NCBI GenBank assembly: GCA_012845835.1
Contig: JABAKD010000025.1
Coordinates: 16,097,966 to 16,161,965 of the forward strand
Reading direction: 5' to 3'
Source of the DNA: Undaria pinnatifida
Taxonomy: Eukaryota > Sar > Phaeophyceae > Laminariales > Alariaceae
Length of the DNA: 64,000 nt
Shown: positions 20,136 through 30,693 of the stretch, in pieces
How positions within the stretch are numbered: the first letter of the stretch is position 1
How the letters are laid out: each line of letters opens with the position of its first letter
The notes under the pieces: generated by a model
Told to the model about the DNA's origin: nothing
What the model saw: only the letters and a program-made list of their open reading frames with translations
The model's database searches: none
Translations under genes and position numbers: made by a program

Positions 20136-21335
20136 AGAGCAGGTGACGCAGTGGAATTGCCGAAAGAACTAGTGCAGGACGTAGAGTCTGAGCCTGATAG
20201 CTATCAAGAAGCCCGGCAATCGAAGTACGCCTCGATTTGGGATGGAGCTATGTCTGCAGAAGTTGAAGGCTTGATAAGGGCAGGAACGTTCACGTTAGCG
20301 GTAAAGATCCCAATAGGCTGTAACGTGATAGATGCTATATGGGTTTTCAAATAGAAAGCAGACGAAACAGGAAAGATAGTGAAGGCCAAGGCTAGGCTTG
20401 TCGCGAAGGGCTTCAGGCAGAAGTATGGTATAGACTATCTTGAGACTTTCTCGCCTACTGCAAATCCTGCATCAATTCGATTGTTGGTAGCATTGGCGTG
20501 CAAGTATGATTTGAAATTACTCCACTTAGACATTGAGCAGGCCTTTGTTCAGTCGAAGTTGGATCACGAGGTGTTCATGAAGTTGCCTCCTGGCTGTGGT
20601 TCGATGTCAGGAAAGGTTGTCCGTCTGAACAAGAGTTTGTACGGATTGAAGCAAGCATCTAGAACGTTTTACAAGCGGCTAGTATCGGATCTAAAGAGGA
20701 TTGGTTTCGAGCAGTCTCTGTGTGACCCCTGTGTGCTGCGTTTCATGATGGGAGACGAGGTGATAGGGATGGTCGCGATTCACGTGGATGACATTATGTA
20801 TGCAGGAACTAAGAGTCTTGCCAAGGTGGTTGTAGAAGCTCTAGGCGATTTTCTTCCTACGAAAAATTTGGGTGAGGTCAAGTTCTTTCTTGGTTGCGCA
20901 TATATTCGCGACCGCGAGGCTGGCACGATTGAGATTTCTCAGGAGAGTTACATCAGGAGTGTGCCTGAGAGATTCAAAATTTGTCGCACCAGCTCGATCC
21001 CTGCTTCCCCTGCTAACGATGACAGGTCCGTGATGGGGGAAGAGGAGGCAGGAGATGTGCCGTTCCGAGAGGTGGTGGGGTGTCTGATGTGGGTCGCCAA
21101 TGGGACGAGGCCCGACATCTCGAATGCTATGCGGGCGGTGGCGAGGCACTCTCATGAGCCAAAGAAGAGAGACTGGAAGGCAGCTCAGAAGATTCTGAAC
21201 TATCTTCTGGAAACGGCACATCTAACTCTGAAGTGCAAGAGAGACAGTACGGTTGATGACGTAGGCACGTTGGTGTACGTAGATGCAGATTTTGCCAGCA
21301 AGGCCACTGACCGTAGATCAGTTTCGGGACACTAG
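20136..21335 (+). pseudogene. copia-1 reverse transcriptase and RNase H start
   Basis: Same frame as the upstream pol part, cut by TAG at 20133 and 20352 (Trp TGG in copia-2). RT motifs: KAKARLVAKGFRQKYGIDY, ETFSPTANPASIRLL, LLHLDIEQAFVQ (motif A), SLYGLKQASRTF (motif B), AIHVDDIMYAG with VDD at 20784-20792 (motif C), DFLPTKNLGEVKFFLG. TRPDISNAMRAVARHSHEP and YVDADFASKATDRRSVSG begin the RNase H. A 1-bp loss near 21330 ends the frame at TAG 21333-21335. The RT makes cDNA from element RNA in cytoplasmic particles. Confidence 0.92.
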
Positions 21336-21736
21336 TTATTGTGACTGCCTGTCTTGTAGCTTGGCTTTCTTGGACGCAGAAATGCGTTTCGCAGTCGGCT
21401 TCTGAGGCAGAGTATCTTGCGATGGGCGATGGTGTGAAGGAGTCTCTGTTTGTGAACGGAATGCTTCAGTTCTTGAGGTCTAGTGTGGAGCCTCGTAAAA
21501 TTGACGTCCTTGAGGACAACGAGAGAGCGATTGCGCTTGCAGAGAATCCGCTTAGCTCGAGCAGGAGTAAGCACATCGACGTGAGGCACCACTTTCTAAG
21601 AAATCTGACCGAGGAGGGTGTGATCGAGATCACGCATGTTCCCATCGAAAAACAACATGCGGACATCCTTACGAAGGCTCTGCCGAAAAGTATTTTTGAA
21701 GTTCACCGTGACTTTGCATTGGGCTCTCGGAAGTAG
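21336..21736 (+). pseudogene. copia-1 RNase H, C-terminal part
   Basis: Continues the RNase H in the next frame: KCVSQSASEAEYLAMGDG (catalytic Glu), DNERAIALAENP (Asp) and SKHIDVRHHFLR (last acidic residue), ending HADILTKALPKSIFEVHRDF, the usual copia C-terminus. Apart from the frame shift at ~21330 it is intact to its TAG stop. Confidence 0.92.
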
Positions 21737-21799
21737 GAGTCTGAATTATTTTTGTTTGTTATACTGCATGTTGTGGGTCTGGTAGATACAACAGCCCCT

Positions 21800-21807
21800 A
21801 GGGAGGG
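21800..21807 (+). promoter_or_regulatory. polypurine tract of copia-1
   Basis: AGGGAGGG directly before the 3' LTR, the usual plus-strand primer site. copia-2 has AGGAGGG in the same place. Confidence 0.8.
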
Positions 21808-22226
21808 TGTTGGTGATAGCGGCAATGTGTATCGGCCGAGCTGCTGTAGATCATCTGATTGGATAGTTTGAATATTGAATTGTCAATTGTAGTAAGTTGA
21901 TGCTGGATATTCTGGGAATATTCTTTGTGGTACTTCGGTAGGTTTTACACAAGTACGAGCTATACAATGGACCGTAGGTGTGTGTGTCGGTACATTTGTA
22001 TGTGGTACATTGAACACTTATCCAGTAGGAAGGTTCAGGCATTGTTGCTGTAGGTCTGACTATCAGGCTATTGTCATGTTAGGGGTATTGTTTGTGGTGC
22101 GGAGGGTGAGGTTGTGCGCGCCCACGAGCGCCCCCACCCTGCTCACTCCACCTTGCCTACCTGTCTCAGAAGGGCAATTGTTCAATAATACAACATATTT
22201 TCCCCAAAAGCCACGAGTTACCAACA
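21808..22226 (+). repeat. 3' LTR of copia-1
   Basis: 419 bp, TGTTGG...CCAACA, ~98% like the 5' LTR by eye. Followed by GAGGC, the target duplication. Confidence 0.95.
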
Positions 22227-22231
22227 GAGGC

Positions 22232-22734
22232 TTCAAGGCGAAAGGAAAGAGGACATGGCATCAATAAAAAGGTGTCGGACGGAATGGTTGAAAATGTTTT
22301 TATTTTACGGAAGGGAAAAAGGAAGGCGCCGTAGATTGTGCCTTGGAAAACCCCTCGGTGTTTACTCCCACAGCAGTACACGAAGAACTTATCATGTTTG
22401 TTTCCAAAATATACAAAGAACTAACTCACATAAAATAACTAAAGACGACACTGCATGCCCTCAATTAACTACTTCGATGTACGCGGCACTTACACTGGTG
22501 AAGATATACAAAAATTAAAAACGAATTATGCGGACTTAGAGAGGGGATCTAAAGGGGATATAGAATGCCCTCGATCCAATTGGTAGTTTCAACGCAGAGG
22601 ACTCACATCAGATAAATGGTAAGCTAAACGGGAAAAGGGAGACCGGTATGAAATCTTACCACACTAGTATCACTAACAGCCCCCGACTCTATGGAAGGTA
22701 GGCCCCAAAACAACTTAAAAAATCCGTATGACAG
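22232..22734. other. non-coding stretch between copia-1 and the satellite
   Basis: No gene seen; continues the sequence into which copia-1 inserted. Confidence 0.5.
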
Positions 22735-25117
22735 ATCAGTTTTGAGCCTATCTGTATCTGCAGACCAAGCACGCTCAAAATGATAAACACTCCAACAGCA
22801 CCAAACGCAATAATATACAAAGGCGAATTATTAGAGCGATCTACTACTGGTATAACACGCGTTCTTCTGGACGTATCATGTGTCGTCTTGCAGCCACGCC
22901 TGCAGCCACATGGCCAGCACGCACATAGCACATGACACCCCAACAGCACACACGCAACCAAGCGCTGCACGTATGAAGCCTACAGCGCGGCACCACGAAT
23001 AACGAACGACCGCGGCGGCTGGATTAGCCCTTTGACAGACCGGCGCCCCTGCTCTCGAGCCCGGGCAAGATGTGTGTCTGTCTGTTGCTTGGTTTCAGCT
23101 GATGAGGGCACTCCACTGCAGTAGCACCAAACGCAATAATATATAAAGGCGAATTATTAGAGCGATCTACTACTGGTATAATTAACACGCGTTCTCCTGG
23201 ACGTATCATGTGTCGTCTTGCAGCCACGCCTGCAGCCACATGGCCAGCACGCACACAGCACATGACAGCTCAACAGCACACACGCAACCAAGCGCTGCAC
23301 GTATAAAGCCTACAGCGCGGCACCACGAATAACGAACGACCGCGGCGGCTGGATTAGCCCTTTGACAGACCGGCGCCCCTGCTCTCGAGCCCGGGCAAGA
23401 TGTGTGTCTGTCTGTTGCTTGGTTTCAGCTGATGAGGGCACTCCACTGCAGTAGCACCAAACGCAATAATATATAAAGGCGAATTATTAGAGCGATCTAC
23501 TACTGGTATAATTAACACCCGTTCTCCTGGACGTATCATGTGTCGTCTTGCAGCGACACCTGCAGCCACATGGCCAGCACGCACACAGCACATGACAGCT
23601 CAACAGCACACACGCAACCAAGCGCTGCACGTATAAAGCCTACAGCGCGGCACCACGAATAACGAACGACCGCGGCGGCTGGATTAGCCCTTTGACAGAC
23701 CGGCGCCCCTGCTCTCGAGCCCGGGCAAGATGTGTGTCTGCCTGTTGCTTGGTTTCAGCTGATGAGGGCACTCCACTGCAGTAGCACCAAACGCAATAAT
23801 ATATAAAGGCGAATTATTAGAGCGATCTACTACTGGTATAATTAACACCCGTTCTCCTGGACGTATCATGTGTCGTCTTGCAGCGACACCTGCAGCCACA
23901 TGGCCAGCACGCACACAGCACATGACAGCTCAACAGCACACACGCAACCAAGCGCTGCACGTATAAAGCCTACAGCGCGGCACCACGAATAACGAACGAC
24001 CGCGGCGGCTGGGTTAGCCCTTTGACAGACCGGCGCCCCTGCTCTCGAGCCCGGGCAAGATGTGTGTCTGTCTGTTGCTTGGTTTCAGCTGATGAGGGCA
24101 CTCCACTGCAGTAGCACCAAACGCAATAATATATAAAGGCGAATTATTAGAGCGATCTACTACTGGTATAATTAACACGCGTTCTCCTGGACGTATCATG
24201 TGTCGTCTTGCAGCGAGACCTGCAGCCACATGGCCAGCACGCACACAGCACATGACAGCTCAACAGCACACACGCAACCAAGCGCTGCACGTATAAAGCC
24301 TACAGCGCGGCACCACGAATAACGAACGACCGCGGCGGCTGGGTTAGCCCTTTGACAGACCGGCGCCCCTGCTCTCGAGCCCGGGCAAGATGTGTGTCTG
24401 TCTGTTGCTTGGTTTCAGCTGATGAGGGCACTCCACTGCAGTAGCACCAAACGCAATAATATATAAAGGCGAATTATTAGAGCGATCTACTACTGGTATA
24501 ATTAACACCCGTTCTCCTGGACGTATCATGTGTCGTCTTGCAGCGACACCTGCAGCCACATGGCCAGCACGCACACAGCACATGACAGCTCAACAGCACA
24601 CACGCAACCAAGCGCTGCACGTATAAAGCCTACAGCGCGGCACCACGAATAACGAACGACCGCGGCGGCTGGATTAGCCCTTTGACAGACCGGCGCCCCT
24701 GCTCTCGAGCCCGGGCAAGATGTGTGTCTGTCTGTTGCTTGGTTTCAGCTGATGAGGGCACTCCACTGCAGTAGCACCAAACGCAATAATATATAAAGGC
24801 GAATTATTAGAGCGATCTACTACTGGTATAATTAACACCCGTTCTCCTGGACGTATCATGTGTCGTCTTGCAGCGACACCTGCAGCCACATGGCCAGCAC
24901 GCACACAGCACATGACAGCTCAACAGCACACACGCAACCAAGCGCTGCACGTATAAAGCCTACAGCGCGGCACCATATCGAGTGACCGCGACGGCTGGAT
25001 TAGCCCTTTGACAGACCGGCGCCCCTGCTCTCGAGCCCGGGCAAAATATGTGTGTCTGTTGCTTGGTTTCAGTTGATGAGGGCACTCCACAGCAACAAGT
25101 AGCTGGAGCACAGCAGT
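22735..25117 (+). repeat. 330-bp satellite, about seven units
   Basis: Units repeat with exact 330-base spacing (CGAATAACGAACGACCGCGG at 22997, 23327, 23657, 23987, 24317, 24647). The first unit (from ~22799, with a unique lead from 22735) and the last (from ~24975) are diverged; the inner ones differ at only a few sites, e.g. ACACGCG/ACACCCG and CAGCCACGCC/CAGCGACACC/CAGCGAGACC. Each unit holds AATATATAAAGG and a 79-codon minus-strand frame that is merely copied along. The lead and first unit (22735-22880) match 43577-43731 in inverted orientation. Confidence 0.95.
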
Positions 25118-25490
25118 CAGTTATTCCTTTGTTGTGTAAACCCCCTTGCCTGCGTTCGTTCGTCGGCATCGATCGCTTTTAGATTCTGTCTATCCCCAAG
25201 CTACCCCAACAACAGCAGTAACCACGTAAAGCAAAACTCAAATCATGACCCATGGCGGCTTCCGCGCGTTTATACTGTGGCGAGCAGTTGTTGCAGGCAA
25301 AGTTTTCTAGCCCATGCCGTGCATTCCTCGTCTCACACCCCTGGCAGCTGGTGCCCCACGCTGCTCTGGGTCTCGGACGGGACGGGGCAAATAACCTTGC
25401 TTCGGCTCGTCTCGAGTCTTGGGCCCTTGATGACACGAGTGTGGAGAAAACGCCTGAATCTGTGACCAAACAATAATAAGTTGTATTTGC
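25118..25490. other. non-coding stretch
   Basis: Short open frames on both strands, none recognised. Confidence 0.4.
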
Positions 25491-25499
25491 GGAAACAGT

Positions 25500-25925
25500 T
25501 TCAAGTACCGTTTGGAAATGATGCCAATTTTGTAAATCATCCAGGCGCGTGCAATTAAACGCCTGGTGCACCCATCTGTGACGAAACAATAATAAGTTGG
25601 ACACGCCACCGCAAAGTTCCAAACATTATCAAGTACCGTTTGGAAAATATGCCAATTGTGTAAATCATCCAGGCGTTGCAGACATTAAGATTCAACCAAA
25701 ACCTCCGAAATTCCTCCTCGACATGCGGTATTTTTGCAATTTTTTGCTTGTCTCGCTCAGCATCCGTCCGCGTTCACGTCGATGTGCGGAACGGACACGG
25801 CAGGGCGAGGGGCGTTGGAGCCGCCCCCCAAAAGGCGGCGCTCGAACGAAGCTATATTCGACCGAGAATTCCAGTTCCGCGAATCGCATACTTCGGCCGA
25901 GACGAAAAAAACTCAACCCACCCTT
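25500..25925 (-). repeat. GGCGGCTCC-family dispersed repeat, inverted copy
   Basis: Read on the minus strand it matches 41560-41830: AATTCTCGGTCGAATA, CGCCGCC...GGGGGGCGGCTCCAACGCCCCTC, CACATCGACGTGAACG, ATGCTGAGCGAGACAAGC, then the GGAGGAATTTCGGAGG phrase and a short internal duplication of the CCAAACGGTACTTGA phrase (25500 and 25630). Confidence 0.75.
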
Positions 25926-25936
25926 GCGTTTACGTC

Positions 25937-26243
25937 TAAGTAGACCGTATTTTTACGTACATAACAGAGGGGTAATGCTATTTGTCGGAGCTTTGGCTCA
26001 CACCACAGATGACAGGCACCAGACAACATGAGGACAGCACAACGCTACGTGTACAACCTTGCCGCACAGCAGCAGTAGTAGGATGCATCATGTACGTGCG
26101 CGTGGCGAGTCCTCGCTATGTGGAGGCGAGTTGCTTTCGTCTCCACGAGAGGACGATTTTGAATCGGACAACGATCAAAGCAATCCAGCCTAATTTTTAT
26201 TGAATCTAAAAAGAAAACAGTGCTCAGTGGATATAGGCACTGA
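25937..26243 (+). repeat. ~300-bp dispersed repeat, copy 2
   Basis: Matches 14953-15256. It lacks the flanking ~230-bp direct repeats. Confidence 0.8.
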
Positions 26244-26548
26244 TGCGTTGACTGATGCTCCATGAGAAAGGGCTTCTCTATCTCAGCGACAATAGAAGCC
26301 CTACATTAGTTCCTCATTCCGCGCACTTTTTGCAACGAACTTGTGGTGAAGAGGGATTACTGCCCATCCTGGCGTGTATCTCTCGTCGTGAAGTTTAATA
26401 TCTGGCTCAACAAGACACGAAGAGTACCTATTCTGAAATTGCTGATTTCCATACGAAACAACAGGAAACAAAGAAAAAAACAGCAAAACCACGATAGAAA
26501 GACGGTGCACGGAACAACTGCTAATTTTGTTTTTTTTTTGCCGGTTGA
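26244..26548. other. non-coding flank of the tyrosine-recombinase element
   Basis: No gene seen; ends in a T run and GCCGGTTGA just before repeat A1. Confidence 0.5.
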
Positions 26549-26762
26549 AAAGCAGAGTATCATCGAAGTATGAGAAAATATGGGTTTTGTACGTACGTAA
26601 GAAGTTTGACCAATGAGATCGATGCGGTAATTCATAGTCGTATGAGCGATAGCATTGGGTACACCTGGCCCAGCTGTGTAGGCGACGACCTGCACGAGGA
26701 GCGCGTAGGGGAGCAGAATCAAAGCCACAGGTCCAAGGTGTGATACAGACTAGTTTAAGTTC
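26549..26762 (+). repeat. split repeat A1
   Basis: Begins AAAGCAGAGTATCATCGAAG and ends CAGACTAGTTTAAGTTC. Matches A2 with about 15 differences by eye. Confidence 0.9.
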
Positions 26763-28730
26763 GTGTACTTCCCGACGATGGAAGAGTGCAACTCACAAGA
26801 GGCTGAAGCTCTTGTGGTTGCTGCTGTACGCGGTCCTAATCAGGCTGCCTCGGATGCTACGCGAGTCGAGGCAGAGGCTTATGCTGCTGTCGCTGCTGTG
26901 CAAGCTGGGGTCGACGCTCGCCGTGCCGAAGCTCTGGCTGCTGTGCAAGCTGAGTCCGAAGGTAGCCGTGCCGCAGCCGCTTCGGCTGCTGCTACTGCTG
27001 GGTCTGCCAGCGCGGAACCATCGATGCTCAGCCCCCGTCCCGCTGTGTCCGAGGCTGCGGGGGTAACATCGGCTGCAGTGCTGCATTGGCAAGGGCAGGT
27101 GTCTGCCGAGTTTGCTCGGGTAGACGGAGACGTGTTCCGCCTCAAGTCGACGATGAATCAACTGCTCGCCTCCTTTAAAACCCTGCAGGACCTAGTTTGC
27201 GGCTGCTGGTGGCGCGTCAAAAATCGAGAATGTCGAGGCCATGCTCCAGCAGTTCATGGACAACTTTGCCGATCGGCAGCCGGCCCCGCGGGACAGTGGG
27301 GACGTGAGGGAGCACCAAGTCCAAAAGTCGCAATTAACCGACAACACGGCGCTCTGAAAAAAGATGGCGTTCAGGAAACATTGGGTGCTCCGCGGGCGCA
27401 TACCTCCCAACATTGGCGACTCGGCGGCGGATATCCAGTCCTTCGTAGGCGAGGCCGTCAACGTCACGACGTCTGTGGCTACCCAGCGCCGCGCGATCAA
27501 TGACTTTGACGTTCGTGCGTACGGGCCGCGGGCGGAAGCGATGGTCGACCACCTGCTGATGGTCGCTGACCGCCTCGATTTCTTGCGCCAGGCTCTTGTG
27601 GCGGTCCTGTCTGTTGGGGCTTCCCTCGACAGCGACGGCGACCGTCATTGCCGGGAGAGGGTGGCAACGATCGATGTCGCCTTCACGTCAGCGTCGGCCG
27701 ACCTACGCCGGCACACCCTGAGCAATATTATCCTGCTCTCTGGCTCCGCGGCGCGGGCTGTCATGAGCGAGATGGTAAACGACGATCTTCGCCTGTGGGT
27801 CAACGACCTCATGCGATTTGCACAGCAAGTCCGTCCGCCGATGGTGCCCCCTCCGTCTGACATCACGTTCTCGATGCCGCCCGTGCTATTCAAGCGCACA
27901 AGCGCCCTTTGCTCTAGCGGGGGCGACGTGTTCAAGCTCGTCGAAGGATTGCACGTCCCCCGCGACAGCCAGGACGGGCCATCCAAGAGAAAAAGCAAGC
28001 CGGCCAGCCCCGGTACACCACGGAAAAAAATCGCTGCCCAGTGCCGGCAGTTTGCTTCTCTGGGTCGGTAAACTGCAAATTTTTGCATTCGGCTCCCCCG
28101 GCCGACGCCACTTCACCTGATGCTCTTCGCGACAATGGCAGTTCAGCGGCGCCGGCTGTTGGGTCGCGGGCGTTGGCGCTGCGCTCAGAGCCCCGCGGTG
28201 GGTCGCAAGGTGGTAGTGGCGGCGCTGGTTCTGGATGAGGACACGGACCCTTCCTGTCGGTTGGGCCAACACGTAGGGGGGCGGCTGCTGAGCTTGCCGT
28301 TGGTAGAGCGACGACGGCGCCGGGGGCCAGCGGGGGAGCGGGTGCCCGGCCGGCCACCCAAGGCGTAGGGGGGGGGCTGCGTGGGCGTGCGTTGGTAGCT
28401 CTGGCTGGCGGGGGGGGTGTGGGGCGTGCTCGCGTGGCGGTGGCTCCGGGCTCGGTCCCCTTCGGAGAGAAAGGTACGGTTTCTTGTGTGCGTGTGCGTG
28501 ATTTGCCGGCTGACTTGCTGCGTGTACAAGGGGCAGTTGATGGCGTACGTTCGGGTGCCTTGCGACTCGTTGCGGTCAACGCTTGGTTGGATGCTCGAGC
28601 GGTTGTGGTGCAGTCGATGGCCGAGCAAGGCTCCGCAAGCCTCGGTCATCTCGCCTCGGTAAGCTCCTCCCTCTTGAGACAGTGTCAGGGCAGCGTTGCC
28701 CTACTCACATCCACCATCAGCCCCTGACTG
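26763..28730 (+). pseudogene. gag-like ORF of the tyrosine-recombinase element
   Basis: Begins just inside A1. First part (26778 ATG, MEECNSQEAEALVVAAV) is Ala/Glu-rich and looks helical or coiled-coil to residue ~135. A frame shift near 27195 leads to AAAGGASKIENVEAMLQQFM, in frame with 27364-28071. A TGA at 27355 interrupts that frame, then MAFRKHWVLRGRIPPNIGDS runs to a basic tail SKRKSKPASPGTPRKK and stops at 28071. Gly/Ser-rich low-complexity sequence and a last open piece (28392-28727, VRDLPADLLRVQGAVDGV) follow. No zinc knuckle found. Gag identity is inferred from position, size and composition only. Confidence 0.6.
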
Positions 28731-28748
28731 GTTTCGCCGCATATTAAC

Positions 28749-30693
28749 GTGGCTACCGTACGGCACTGGTTTGGATCCGTGAAGCTGTTTCCCTCTACCT
28801 CCTTACTACTTCGCGTGTTGGCGCCGGGCGCACCAGTGGGGGTATCAGGAGGGGGGGATCTGACCGCTGAAATCGCTCCTGGTAATCACCCGGGAATGGC
28901 ACAACACGACGTCGTGATCCACAGAAAGATTTGCGAGGACGTCGTGTACGGCTGCGCATTGGTATTTGATCTGTGTTTCGCTGGCGAAATTTTGGGGCTT
29001 CGTATTTCACCGCTTAGCGTCGTTCGAACCCAAATTTCGGATTATTCACGATCTCACGTTTGCGCGCGCGGGGGGTCGGACCAGTGTTAACGGTGACTCG
29101 GATTTTTATTCCGCGCCACCGTCCGAGCTCGGCCACGTGCTTCGTGAGGTTTTACTACGGGTGATGTTTTGGAGGCAGACCCACGGTAGTGGTGCTCGAA
29201 TCCTCTTTTGCCATGTGGACGTCAAAGGTGCGTTTCGACAGGTTTTGGTTGACCCGGCAGGTGCGCCGGTTTTCGGTTACGTGTTCGGTGATCGGGGCGT
29301 GGTGGATTTACGCTTGCAATTTGGGTGGTGTAATAGCCCGGGGTTTTGGGGGTTGATGGCATCCGCGCTCGAGCATGCTCGCACCCACTGTACGTTTCAA
29401 GGCGCAGATGTTTCCCAATAAGGGGCTGCTGCCGTCGCGCACGTCGGAATTTCCCCGCCGCGGAGGGTTCCAGTTGTCTCTATCCCGGGTGATTGTGGGC
29501 CTGTTTCTGGCTCTGGTGGCAACGCCGGGAACTACTTCTTTGTGAGGTATTACGTAGACGATGGTATTGTCGTCGAGGTGCAATGGTGGCCGGACGGTCA
29601 CCGTTGTTTGCGCGCTGTCCAGTCGCTGGCATCGGAATATTTTCGCTTGTTGGGCGAACGTGGTGTCGCTGATCCGCCCCTCCTGTCCGCCAGAACAATC
29701 ACTGACTGGGACACGCAACTGGAGGTGTTGGGTTGGATCATTGACACAGAGGCGCTTACAGTTATGTTGCCGTCCCATAAGCGCCTCAAGCTGCAAAATC
29801 TCCTTGCGGAGTGGCCCTCGTCTCGTGCATCTGCTTCAGCGAGGCAGGTGTCGCAGCTTGTTGGCTTCCTTATACATGTCTCCTTTGCTGTGCGTCCGCG
29901 GCGGTTTTTCGTGAACCGTTTGTTGGCTTCGGTGGGTATGCCGCGCATATCTGCCGGAGCCGATTTTGGTTTTCGTACGGCCAACCCCGGGCGGCGCCTT
30001 GTCTTGGGACCTGAGTTTCAAGGGGACCTCGAGTTTTGGCGGTGGTTTGTTGAGGAGGGATTGGACGCGCGCGGAGGAACCTTCTCGGCTCCGATGTATC
30101 ATTTGCTTGAGCGCCCCTCCCAGCGTACTCTGTTTTCGGATGCATCCAAAACCGCTGTCGGGGGTTTCTGCCTTGAAACTGGGGTATACTGGAGATACTA
30201 TCTTGACGGCGCGGAACGATCTCGCTTTTGTGGGTCGAGCAAGTCAGTTGCAGGCGAGAACGATATATCGATTAACGTCCTCGAACTGCTAGGTATGGTC
30301 GTCTCCGAGTGGGTCCTCGTATCTCCGTGTGCCGAGCGCCCGGCCGCGTTGGGGGACTGCGTGTTGTTGCGTGGCGACAACGAAGCAGCCGTAGAGTGGG
30401 TTCGGCGATGTCGAGGTGGGAAGGAGCCGAGATCGGGCGCGTTGATGCGCCTCCTTGGTGTGCTCGAATTGTCCTCTGGTTGGCACTTTGACGCGAAACA
30501 CGTACGGGGTATTTTTGACGTTGCCGATGACGGTATCTCACGCTGGGATCGCGCTTCCGTCCTCGTTAATCTGCGTGCTGTTCGACCGGAAATTCTGTGG
30601 TCCAGGAGCAGGATCTGGGGGCCGCGGGCATACCCCTATGTACTTCGGTGTTGGCCTCGAACTCACGCGACACGCCATTGCGGCCTCGTCTAA
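28749..30693 (+). pseudogene. reverse transcriptase and RNase H of the tyrosine-recombinase element
   Basis: N-terminal RT reads GNHPGMAQHDVVIHRKI then LRISPLSVV in one frame; after a shift near 29025 it continues FEPKFRIIHDLTFARAGG. Motif A is FCHVDVKGAFRQV, motif B FGWCNSPGFWGLM, and motif C YYVDDGIVVE with YVDD at 29551-29562. A single TAA at 29419-29421 breaks the frame between B and C. RNase H: TLFSDASKTAVGGF, ELLGMVVSEW, LLRGDNEAAVEW and IFDVADDGISR give the acidic residues. The VADxxSR ending is typical of DIRS-type RNase H. The enzyme would copy the element RNA before recombinase-mediated insertion. Confidence 0.9.

Larger units (their letters stand above)
15997..22226 (+). mobile_element. 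Ty1/copia LTR retrotransposon copia-1, complete in outline
   Basis: 6.23 kb bounded by LTRs that start TGTTGGTGATAGC and end ACCAACA, and flanked by the 5-bp target duplication GAGGC (15992-15996 and 22227-22231). Order is LTR, gag, protease, integrase, RT, RNase H, polypurine tract, LTR, which is the copia order. At least three frameshifts (~16990, ~17765, ~21330) and three in-frame TAG codons (17919, 20133, 20352) break the coding region. The sister copy at 46688-52665 helps place each lesion. Confidence 0.95.

Noticed and set aside
23024-24913. A 79-residue minus-strand frame repeated six times
   Set aside because: It recurs only because the 330-bp satellite recurs and 330 is divisible by three; no domain, no start context, and substitutions are not biased to synonymous sites as far as can be seen.
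22735-25117. CRISPR array
   Set aside because: Repeats are contiguous 330-bp units without spacers, in a eukaryotic context, with no cas genes.
28749-30693. LTR retrotransposon (gypsy-type) RT
   Set aside because: RNase H is followed by a tyrosine recombinase, not a DDE integrase, and the repeats are split direct repeats.
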